From contig CACWSW010000014.1 of NCBI GenBank assembly GCA_902763655.1, positions 1 through 33,385 on the forward strand: a stretch of 33,385 bases of DNA, in the 5' to 3' direction. Origin of the DNA: an uncultured bacterium (GTDB lineage: Bacteria > Verrucomicrobiota > Kiritimatiellia > RFP12 > UBA1067). The translations under genes and the position numbers were made by a program. This document shows, one piece after another, positions 21,805 to 28,841 of the stretch. The notes beneath the pieces are model-generated. The model did no database searches, was not told the DNA's origin, and worked only from the letters and a program-made list of their open reading frames with translations. Numbering within the stretch: the first letter of the stretch is position 1; every line of letters begins with the position of its first letter.

Positions 21805-22605
21805 TCACTGCCGCCTTGCGCGAAGGGCGCGGGAAACGTCTGGGACCGCATCGAGCAGGCGGCGCGTGTAGTCGCTAGTCGGATGGGCGAACACGTCCTC
21901 CGCCGGCCCGGCGTCCTCGAACACGCCGTGGTGCATCACGCACACGCGGTCGCACACGTTGCGCACCACCGCCAGGTCGTGCGCGATGAGGATCACCGCC
22001 AGGTTCAGGCTTCTGCGGAGATCCCGCAGCAGGTTGAGGATGCGGGCCTGCACCGAGACGTCGAGCGCCGACACCGGCTCGTCCGCCACAAGCACCCGCG
22101 GTCCCGCCGCGAGCGCCCGCGCGAACGACACGCGCTGGCACTGCCCGCCCGAAAGCTCGCGCGGATACTGGTCCAGCACCGCCTCCGAGAGGCCGACGAT
22201 GCCCAGCAGGTCTTCTGGCCTCTGGCCGCCGCGAGCGCCGCCCGCCGTGAACTTCAGGACCTCCTCCAGCGTCTGGCGGATCGTCATGCGCGGATTGAGC
22301 GAGCCTGCGGCGTCCTGGAACACCATCTGCACGTCCCGCCTGTAGGCGCGGCGCTCTGCGGCATCGAGCCGCGTGATGTCCTTTCCGCAAAACAGCGCCT
22401 CGCCGCCGGCGATGGGTTGAAGAAGCATCAGCGCCTTCGCGATCGTAGACTTCCCGCTGCCGGACTCTCCCACGATACCGAGTGTCTCCCCTTCCGCGAG
22501 CGTGAAGTCGACGCCGCGCACGGCCTCCAGCGGCTTCGCGCCCGGACGCCGGTAGACGATGCGCAGCCCGCGCACGTCGAAGAGAGGCGTCGTCTGGTCT
22601 ACCAT
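21805..22605 (-). CDS. Oligopeptide/dipeptide-type ABC transporter ATPase (DppF/OppF-like)
   Basis: A 266-residue ATPase with all nucleotide-binding motifs: Walker A GESGSGKST (46-54), Q-loop VFQDAAGSLNPRMT (Gln97), signature LSGGQCQRVSFARAL (151 on), Walker B VLVADEPVSALD and H-loop IAHDL (His209). The SLNPRMT after the Q-loop and the C-terminal HPTSDYTRRLLDAVP are typical of DppF/OppF. The start ATG 22605 overlaps the last seven bases of the upstream glycosidase gene, so translation is likely coupled. No permease, binding protein or sister ATPase is present, so it must act with components encoded elsewhere or be a remnant of a larger operon. A longer start at 22683 lies wholly within the upstream gene and is unlikely. 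Confidence 0.92.
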   Translation of the reverse strand: MVDQTTPLFDVRGLRIVYRRPGAKPLEAVRGVDFTLAEGETLGIVGESGSGKSTIAKALMLLQPIAGGEALFCGKDITRLDAAERRAYRRDVQMVFQDAAGSLNPRMTIRQTLEEVLKFTAGGARGGQRPEDLLGIVGLSEAVLDQYPRELSGGQCQRVSFARALAAGPRVLVADEPVSALDVSVQARILNLLRDLRRSLNLAVILIAHDLAVVRNVCDRVCVMHHGVFEDAGPAEDVFAHPTSDYTRRLLDAVPDVSRALRARRQ

Positions 22606-25379
22606 TTCATCGACTCCAGTCCCTTGATCGTCGCATCCCACTCCTTGCGTCCGCCAGACGCGCCGCCGACGGACAGGAACCAAATCAAGCCCTTCGGCTC
22701 GTACGAGGTTCCGGGCGCGAGAACCAGATTCTCCCCTGGCGAGAACATCGCGTCAGGATGCTGGTTCTTTCCTTCGCCGGACGTGAAGTAGCGGAACATC
22801 GACACCGTCGGTGCGAACGAGGCGCCGCCTAGATACGCGCCGTCCTTGCGGAACCAGGCGTCGGCCTCCGTCGCCTTCCAGAGGTTTGGCACCTTCCTCT
22901 GCGCGCTTTCTGTGTCCTTCTCGCGGAAGTAGTCGACGTACTGGCGGAAGTAGAACGCATGGACGCCGATCGGCCCGAGACCGAGGTTGACGGCCTTCAC
23001 GAGATCGCACACGAACCACGGCTTGCCCGCGATCGGCGTCACCGTGCACGTGAGCGTGAACCTCGCTCCGCGCACGCCGCCCTCGGCCACGACGACGAGC
23101 GCGCCATCGCGCCACTCGGCCGCCGTAATCTTGCCGACATTCTGCCAGCTCAAGCTACCGCTCGTCTTGTCGCAGAGCATCAGCGTGAACCGCCCCAGGT
23201 CCTTGCCGTTCACGATCACCTTATCGAAGACGTTCCCGCCGCCCACGCGGCCTTCCAGGGCGAGTCCCGCGCTCTTCACGACGTAGCGGTCGCCTTCGCG
23301 CAAGCACACGGCGTCCTTCGTGGCGCCGAGCTTCGCGACGGCCTGGGCGGCGGTCGGGCCGGCGGCGGGTGCCGCCTCGCGCGCGGGCGGCACGGCGGCG
23401 ACGCGCCACTTGCCGATGTCCTTGTGCAGGCGCGTGAACATGGAGGTGATCTCCGGGTAGGCGTCGCCGTTGAGGTTGATGAGGCCGTAGTTGGAGTCCT
23501 CGGGGAAGGCGTCGCTGATGCCCTCGGCCGGCTCGTCCACCCACATGAAGTAGTCGTAGCCCAGGAGTCCGGGCGAGGCGAGCATGGTCTTGGCGAAGAG
23601 CTCGGTGGCGGCGGTGCGCTCCCTCTGCGTGCGGAAGCGTTGGCCTGCGCCGGCGGTGCACGGGAGGCCGCTGTCGAGCGCCGGGAAGCTCCACTCGGTG
23701 ATGAGCATCGGCTTCTTCACGATGGCGAGGCGCTCCGCGAATGCGTCCGCCACGAGCGGCGCATTCGCGCCGCGATGGACGAACACCGCGTTGCGGTCGA
23801 GATCAGCCCACGGGTAGATGTTGAACGTCACGAGGTCGCAGTACTTGCCGGATATTTCCCACACGGCGTCGTGCGCGCCGCCGATTCCCGCGAACCGCGC
23901 GCCCATCACGAGATGGTTAGGATCGTAGCGGCGGATGGCCGCAGAGGCGATGCCGAAATAGCGCTCGGCGGCAAGGCGCAGGAACGCTAGCTTAACTTCC
24001 GGCGATGCCGCGCCCTTCACTCCGCGAGAGGCCAGAAACTCCTTCTGCGACTTCTTGGCGGGATGACCGTCCGGCAGCTTCGCCACGGCGTCGAACAGCC
24101 CGGTGTCGCGCGCGCCACGCCCCCACCAGGCAAGCTCGTTGTCGATGAAGTAGCCGAAGAGCCACGGATCGTCCTTGTTGGGCGCGCAGCGCTTTCGCGC
24201 AACATGGTCGCACCAGGCCTCGAAGTCGGGATGGAACACGTTCGGGAACGCGGAGCATGGACGGTGCTCGTTCGGGCAGATGTAGTATTCTTCCGGCATG
24301 CCCTCCCAGCAAAGGCCGTCGCCCATCGAGAGGAAGATCGTGTGGACGAGCCCGCGCCGCTGCAGCTTCTCGTCGCAGCCCGCGCCGAGCAGGTTGAAGC
24401 CCCAAGCCTTCAGGCGCGAGAGCGTGTCCGCCTCCCAGTCCGCCTTGTTCGGGAACTTCTTCTTGTTGACCTCGAGGTGCACGCTCCGATGCGTGCGCTG
24501 GCTCCAGTGCCCCTGGTAGCGCACGTGGTCCACGCCCAGCAGCACGATGCCACGCCCGAGCGGATCGATCGTCCACCAGCGGCCGTCATCCTTCTTCACC
24601 ACGCGGAAGAAGCCTGTCGCCTTGTCCGTGATCCCCTTCACGAAGCTGTCGGATGCGTAGGGAGGAAATACCTTCTTCGCGACCACCTGCGGACGCGGCT
24701 CGGAGCATGCGACGTCGATTTTCGAGAATACGCCCTTGAACCCGCCGTTCACGTGCAGGCCAGGACGGCCGCATGTGACGGCGGTCGCGCAGGAGCGCGA
24801 GACTCCCGATGCGGTCGCAACAAGTTGCGACCCTCCCGCAGGGAACTCGTAACGGCATGCGAATATCACCTTGCCGGCAGAATCCTTGACCTCGCCGCGG
24901 ATTCCAGACGGATCGCTCGCGAGGACAAGGCCATACGTCTCGCCGTAGCTCCAACGCCCGGAATGACGAGACTCAGTGCACTTCAGCTTGTCAATGGTCT
25001 GCGAGAGCCATTCTCCTTCCTTCATCTCGCACAGCTCGAAGAAGTGGCCACCAGGATTCCACTTGTCGTCCGGCGGCGCCTGCACAAGCGCGAGATGCCA
25101 GTAGTTGCGGCTGTCGTCCACGAGCGCCACGCCTATCGTGGCCCAACCGTTCGTGCCGCTCGACTCGGGCCGTATCAGCGCGGAGACCGTCACCTTGGCG
25201 GAGCGTTCGGCCTTGAGAGCCGCCAGGTCGCCAAGTCCCTTTGCGCGCATGCTCCCGACCTTGGCGTCGAACGTCCATGCGATCGGGTTCAGCTCCCACA
25301 AGGAGACGGAACAGTCAACGGGATTGGCGACAGCCGCCATGACGGCAGCCAACAGCGAGAGAAGAATGCTTTTTTTCAT
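22599..25379 (-). CDS. Exported agarase-like (GH-A clan) glycoside hydrolase
   Basis: 926 residues with signal peptide MKKSILLSLLAAVMAAVANP. An N-terminal beta domain (to about 230) is followed by a TIM-barrel region opening with GRWWTIDPLGRGIVLLGVDH, as in GH50/beta-agarase-like enzymes. Two acidic residues fit the catalytic pair of clan GH-A: Glu415 in FGYFIDNELAWWG (acid/base) and Glu562 in MLITEWSFPALDSG (nucleophile). A C-terminal domain from about 690 resembles a beta-sandwich with YFRQYVDYFREKD. The polysaccharide target is unknown; agarose or porphyran would be odd for a gut organism, so a host or plant glycan is as likely. Start ATG 25379 matches the signal peptide; an upstream ATG at 25409 would bury the promoter. 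Confidence 0.85.
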   Translation of the reverse strand: MKKSILLSLLAAVMAAVANPVDCSVSLWELNPIAWTFDAKVGSMRAKGLGDLAALKAERSAKVTVSALIRPESSGTNGWATIGVALVDDSRNYWHLALVQAPPDDKWNPGGHFFELCEMKEGEWLSQTIDKLKCTESRHSGRWSYGETYGLVLASDPSGIRGEVKDSAGKVIFACRYEFPAGGSQLVATASGVSRSCATAVTCGRPGLHVNGGFKGVFSKIDVACSEPRPQVVAKKVFPPYASDSFVKGITDKATGFFRVVKKDDGRWWTIDPLGRGIVLLGVDHVRYQGHWSQRTHRSVHLEVNKKKFPNKADWEADTLSRLKAWGFNLLGAGCDEKLQRRGLVHTIFLSMGDGLCWEGMPEEYYICPNEHRPCSAFPNVFHPDFEAWCDHVARKRCAPNKDDPWLFGYFIDNELAWWGRGARDTGLFDAVAKLPDGHPAKKSQKEFLASRGVKGAASPEVKLAFLRLAAERYFGIASAAIRRYDPNHLVMGARFAGIGGAHDAVWEISGKYCDLVTFNIYPWADLDRNAVFVHRGANAPLVADAFAERLAIVKKPMLITEWSFPALDSGLPCTAGAGQRFRTQRERTAATELFAKTMLASPGLLGYDYFMWVDEPAEGISDAFPEDSNYGLINLNGDAYPEITSMFTRLHKDIGKWRVAAVPPAREAAPAAGPTAAQAVAKLGATKDAVCLREGDRYVVKSAGLALEGRVGGGNVFDKVIVNGKDLGRFTLMLCDKTSGSLSWQNVGKITAAEWRDGALVVVAEGGVRGARFTLTCTVTPIAGKPWFVCDLVKAVNLGLGPIGVHAFYFRQYVDYFREKDTESAQRKVPNLWKATEADAWFRKDGAYLGGASFAPTVSMFRYFTSGEGKNQHPDAMFSPGENLVLAPGTSYEPKGLIWFLSVGGASGGRKEWDATIKGLESMKW

Positions 25380-25385
25380 GCGGCT

Positions 25386-25394
25386 AGTATACCA
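25386..25394 (-). promoter_or_regulatory. Extended -10 promoter of the agarase-like gene
   Basis: On the - strand TGG-TATACT (25394 to 25386) ends six bases before ATG 25379, as at the RND gene. Transcription would begin at the start codon (leaderless). No -35 is seen. Confidence 0.5.
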
Positions 25395-25428
25395 TACACC
25401 CTGCCGCACGGTCTACAGGCGTCGCACG

Positions 25429-26229
25429 CTACTTGACGATGCGATAGTAGTCAGGCTTGCGCGGCTTGGCCGGGTCGAGCGGCACGGCCGGATATCCAAG
25501 GGCGATCGAGCCGATGCCGATCAAGCCGTCCGGCAGGCCGAACTTCCTCATCAGCTCCTTGCCCTCGTCCGTCTCGAACATCTCGCGCTCGCGGTTGATC
25601 CAGCACGAACCGAGGCCGATCGAATACGCCGCGACCATCATGTTGCCCAGGACGAGCGTTCCGTCGCAAATGCTGAACGACACCTTGTCGGTAGGCGACG
25701 CGAACACCAACACGATCGTCGGCGCGCCGTAGTAGGGATTGCTCGTCGTCCCCATCACCTTAGCGTTCATGCGCACAAGCTGCGCCACAATTGCAGGATC
25801 CTGCACCGCTACGATCCACGGGTCCTGCCATCCCATGCCCGTGGGCGCATACGTACCGGCCTCCAGCACGGCCTTCAGCTCCTCGTCAGTGATCTGCTCG
25901 GGCCTGTACACCCGCACGCTCCGCCGCTCGCGCAGCGCCTTCAGCACTTCGTTGTCCATAGTTTCATCCTTTCTCTTTTCGTCTTCGAAAAATACCTCAA
26001 GGCCATCAGTCTCTTCCATCGCGCCGCGGCAGACGTCCCGAAGGCCGTCCGCCACCGGGCCTGCGTTGCGGAAGACGATCCGCCAGCCGTTGCCGAACTC
26101 CGTCAGCACGTCGTAGAGCGCGTCCAGATTGCGCCCGTAGTACGACGGCAGCGGCAGCCGCGCCGCCAACGCATCGTGCATGGCCTCCGCGTCGCGCACT
26201 CCCGCCAGGTCTACCACAAACTCCTGCAT
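25429..26229 (-). CDS. Barstar fused in frame to a nitroreductase
   Basis: One open frame of 266 codons with no stop between two domains. Residues 1-90 are barstar-like: LPSYYGRNLDALYDVLTEF aligns with the barnase-binding helix, keeping Tyr30, Asp36 and Asp40 (barstar Tyr29, Asp35, Asp39) with Tyr39 for Trp38. Residues 91-266 are an FMN nitroreductase: LKALRERRSVRVYRPEQIT, VLEAGTYAPTGMGWQDPW, GLGSCWINRE and IGIGSIALGYP. The start ATG 26229 overlaps the barnase stop (TGATG), and GGAGG lies eight bases upstream. It should bind and block the barnase while adding a redox domain of unknown substrate. A strong internal ribosome binding site before residue 91 suggests a free nitroreductase is also made. 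A lost stop codon or single-strain oddity remains possible. Confidence 0.85.
   Translation of the reverse strand: MQEFVVDLAGVRDAEAMHDALAARLPLPSYYGRNLDALYDVLTEFGNGWRIVFRNAGPVADGLRDVCRGAMEETDGLEVFFEDEKRKDETMDNEVLKALRERRSVRVYRPEQITDEELKAVLEAGTYAPTGMGWQDPWIVAVQDPAIVAQLVRMNAKVMGTTSNPYYGAPTIVLVFASPTDKVSFSICDGTLVLGNMMVAAYSIGLGSCWINREREMFETDEGKELMRKFGLPDGLIGIGSIALGYPAVPLDPAKPRKPDYYRIVK
25957..25972 (-). promoter_or_regulatory. Internal ribosome binding site and start for a free nitroreductase
   Basis: On the - strand AAAGGA (25972 to 25967) lies seven bases before ATG 25959. That ATG opens MDNEVLKALRERRSVR, a normal nitroreductase N-terminus, giving a 176-residue protein ending at 25429. It looks like the start of a once separate gene inside the fused frame. 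Confidence 0.6.
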
Positions 26230-26678
26230 CACTTGACCTCCTTGAATGTCTTGTAGTGGTCCTCGGTGTAGTAGATTCGCCGCCCCGTCGTGAATACTAG
26301 ACGCTTCGCGCCGCGCGGCTTTCCGCGCGTGTCGATGTCGCATTCGCGGTAGTCGGCGGGCGGCAGGCGGCGCTCGTAGTTGCCGAACCGGTCGCCGCCG
26401 ATGGACTTGCCGGGCGCATACGGCTCCAGCGGACCGCCGCGCCAACCTAGCGCCCGCGCAGCCGCCTTCGTGATAAAGTTGCGCGGCAGCGTGCCGAACT
26501 GCCTTATGTATCGCGCCACGTCGTCCTTGCTCGTGTACTCGCCGTCGCGCACCACCTCGCGCACGGCGGCCGCCGGCTGCTTGGGAGCTTCGCGCGGTGT
26601 GCTTCTATCCGTTGCGCCGAAGTTCCAGCCGCAGGCTACGAGGAGCAGAAGTCCGCAGAGGGAAATAAGTTTCTTCAT
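26229..26678 (-). CDS. Lipoprotein barnase-type ribonuclease
   Basis: 149 residues. Residues 46-149 match barnase (RNase N1/T1 superfamily): the DGEYTSKDDVARYIRQFGTL region, FITKAAARALGW, APGKSIGGDRFGN, then the active site. Catalytic residues align: Glu112 in RECDID (barnase Glu73), Arg122 (Arg83), Arg126 (Arg87) and His141 in EDHYKTF (His102); barnase Lys27 is replaced by Thr63. The N-terminus is a lipoprotein signal with lipobox LVAC (Cys16) and Gly at +2, predicting outer-membrane anchoring. It starts 14 bases after the glycyl radical enzyme gene and overlaps the barstar start by one base. It may degrade RNA at the cell surface for nutrients or act against competitors. The lipid anchor is unusual, as barnases are commonly secreted free. 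Confidence 0.92.
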   Translation of the reverse strand: MKKLISLCGLLLLVACGWNFGATDRSTPREAPKQPAAAVREVVRDGEYTSKDDVARYIRQFGTLPRNFITKAAARALGWRGGPLEPYAPGKSIGGDRFGNYERRLPPADYRECDIDTRGKPRGAKRLVFTTGRRIYYTEDHYKTFKEVK

Positions 26679-26692
26679 GTTCCGGTCCTATG

Positions 26693-28780
26693 TCAGCCTT
26701 CCGACGACGCCAGCTCCACACGCTTGATCACCTGGTCCTGGAACGGCTTGTCCAGCTCGATGAAGTATCCGCTCCAGCCCCACACGCGCACAATCAGGTG
26801 GCGGTGCAGCTCGGGGTTCTTCTGAGCGTCAAGCAACGTCTCGCGGTTGATGGCGTTGATCTGGAGCTGGTGTCCGCCGCGGTCAACGAAGAACTTCACG
26901 AGCTGCGCCACCTTCTCCACGCCGTCCGCCTCGCGGAACGCGCTGTCGTGGACCTCGATCGTGAGCGGCCCGCCGTTGCACACCTTTCCGAGGTCCGGCT
27001 CGGTGAACGAGCGGATCACGCTGAGCGGTCCCTTCACGGGCACGTCGAGCGACGGCGCGTAGTTCGCGCTAAACGGATGCCCCTTCAGGCGGCCGTCCGC
27101 CGATGCCGGCAGCTCGTTCGCGTGCCAGATGTAGTACATCGCGCTGCCGGTGCCCGGACGGTAGATGCCGCCGCGGTCGTTCTTCCGGCCCGCGAGGCAG
27201 TCCGCCCACGCGTCGATCAGCCACACGGCGAGGTCGTCCACGCTCTTGTCCGCGTTGCCCATCTTCGGCGCGGTGCGGGCGGCGGCAAGGATGTCGGGGC
27301 GGCCCGCGAAGTCGGTGTCCATCAGCTTCACCAGCTCCGCCATCGTCACGAGCTTCCTGTCGAACACTAGCTCGCGCACGGCGGCGAGCGAGTCCACCGC
27401 CACGGCGATGCCGGTGCCGTGGATGCCGAAGTTGTTGTACTTCGCGCCCTTGCAAATGTCGCGCGCCTTCCCGATGCAGCCGACGGTGAGGATGGAGACG
27501 AACGGCCCGGGGAATATCTCCACGTGCGCGTACTTCTTCTGGAGCGCGTCGCACCGACGGTTGATCTCCGCCTTGAGGTCGGCCTTGAGGTCGTCAAAGG
27601 TTTGCGGCCGCGCGGCAGCGCGGCCCTCCCCGCGCATCACCGCGTCGAGGCATGAGGGCATGGAGACGGCGTCGATGTTGTTGATATCCATGCCGCAGCC
27701 GGGAATCAGGAACTCCCAGCAGGCGGCGACGGAGTAGTCGCGCGCGTCCTCAAGCTCGTAGCCCCACTTCATAAGCGCAGGAATCACCACGTCGTCGTTC
27801 GCGTACTGCGGGAAGCCGAGACCTGCCTTCGTGAGCTCCGTGCCGAGCGTGTATATCTCCATCGGCGTGTTCTTGTCGACGCGCAGGTTGATCTTCGGGT
27901 CCACGAGCTTCAGCTCGCCGCACGCCTTGAGCGCGAGGCGGGAAAGGATGTTGAACGCGGGCGCGCCGTCGCGGGTGACGCCGCCGAGCATCACGCTCTG
28001 GCCGTTGTCGCCCTGCTGCACGCCGATGTAGAGGTCGCTGTCGCGGTTGCAGGCGATGAAGAACTCCTCCAGCTCCTCAAGGGCCGTCTCCTCCGTGAGA
28101 CGCCCCGCCTTGAGGTCGGCGTCGAGATACGGGAAGAGGTACTGGTCGATGCGCCCGAGGCCGCAGTGGTACTCGCCCTCGCACCACATCGCGTAGTGGA
28201 GGATGCGGAGCGACTGCAACGCCTCGTGGAACGTGCGCGCGCCCTTGGCTGGCACCTGCGCGAGCGTCTCCGCCACCGTCGCGAGGCCCTGCGCCTCGGC
28301 GGCTGCGCGGTAGCGCGCGGCGAGGTCGAGGACCGCCTGGGCGGACAGCTTCGCGTTCGAGAGGAACAGCTCGCCCTCGGCATCCCCTTCCGCGCGGCAC
28401 TGCGCGAAGCGCGCGTCGATCTCCGCGAGGCGCGCGTCCAGGCCGTCTCTGATCGTCGGCGCGAAGTCTGCGGTGAGGTTGAACACCACGCCCTTCTCGC
28501 CGTAGGCAATCCCCTTCGCGCGGTTGGCGGCCATCTCGTCGTCGGAATGGAGGTCGGGAATCTGCTTCACCGTCCGCAGGAACGCGATCGTCTCGCCATC
28601 CATGAACGCGGGCTGCTCGGCCTTCAGCATCTCCACCAGCCCGACCCTGGCGCGCGTGGAGTCGTCCGTGCCGTCGCGGACGAACCCGTCCAGCAACGGC
28701 TTCCAGTCCACGTCCCTCCGGAACTTCTTCTGCTCCTTGTCGAACGTGCGCGTCAACAGCGATCTGATCCTGTCTGTCAT
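26693..28780 (-). CDS. Glycyl radical enzyme (pyruvate formate-lyase/dehydratase superfamily)
   Basis: 695 residues. The C-terminus carries the glycyl radical site: HQLQINAINRETLLDAQKNP, then LIVRVWGWSGYFIELD with Gly668 in R-V-x-G. Upstream, VAACWEFLIPG (Cys354, Glu356) matches the Cys-x-Glu pair of dehydratase/lyase-type members rather than the Cys-Cys pair of true pyruvate formate-lyase, so it is probably a diol/glycerol-type dehydratase or C-N/C-C lyase. It is shorter than most (about 780-850), and the usual barrel start is abridged. It must be oxygen-sensitive and needs a radical-SAM activase, which is absent here. ATG 28780 has a strong AGGAAGAGG leader and a promoter upstream. It heads an operon with barnase and barstar-nitroreductase. 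Confidence 0.9.
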   Translation of the reverse strand: MTDRIRSLLTRTFDKEQKKFRRDVDWKPLLDGFVRDGTDDSTRARVGLVEMLKAEQPAFMDGETIAFLRTVKQIPDLHSDDEMAANRAKGIAYGEKGVVFNLTADFAPTIRDGLDARLAEIDARFAQCRAEGDAEGELFLSNAKLSAQAVLDLAARYRAAAEAQGLATVAETLAQVPAKGARTFHEALQSLRILHYAMWCEGEYHCGLGRIDQYLFPYLDADLKAGRLTEETALEELEEFFIACNRDSDLYIGVQQGDNGQSVMLGGVTRDGAPAFNILSRLALKACGELKLVDPKINLRVDKNTPMEIYTLGTELTKAGLGFPQYANDDVVIPALMKWGYELEDARDYSVAACWEFLIPGCGMDINNIDAVSMPSCLDAVMRGEGRAAARPQTFDDLKADLKAEINRRCDALQKKYAHVEIFPGPFVSILTVGCIGKARDICKGAKYNNFGIHGTGIAVAVDSLAAVRELVFDRKLVTMAELVKLMDTDFAGRPDILAAARTAPKMGNADKSVDDLAVWLIDAWADCLAGRKNDRGGIYRPGTGSAMYYIWHANELPASADGRLKGHPFSANYAPSLDVPVKGPLSVIRSFTEPDLGKVCNGGPLTIEVHDSAFREADGVEKVAQLVKFFVDRGGHQLQINAINRETLLDAQKNPELHRHLIVRVWGWSGYFIELDKPFQDQVIKRVELASSEG

Positions 28781-28804
28781 GTAGTCACCTCTTCCTGTGG
28801 CGAT

Positions 28805-28813
28805 AGTATACCA
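28805..28813 (-). promoter_or_regulatory. Extended -10 promoter of the glycyl radical enzyme operon
   Basis: On the - strand GATTTGG-TATACT (TGG-TATACT, 28813 to 28805) is 24 bases before ATG 28780, leaving a normal leader with AGGAAGAGG. It shares the GATTTGGTATA core with the secA promoter. Confidence 0.6.
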
Positions 28814-28841
28814 AATCCTCCCCGCGTCCGAGTCACGGCGC

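Noticed and set aside
22885..22902. A second sigma-54-like TTTGGCAC...TGC
   Set aside because: GG-to-GC spacing is 11 rather than 10 and it lies inside a coding region on the opposite strand.
20631..25436. Long + strand frames opposite the sialidase-like, ATPase and agarase-like genes
   Set aside because: Low-complexity Arg/Ala/His translations without motifs; the - strand frames carry clear family signatures.
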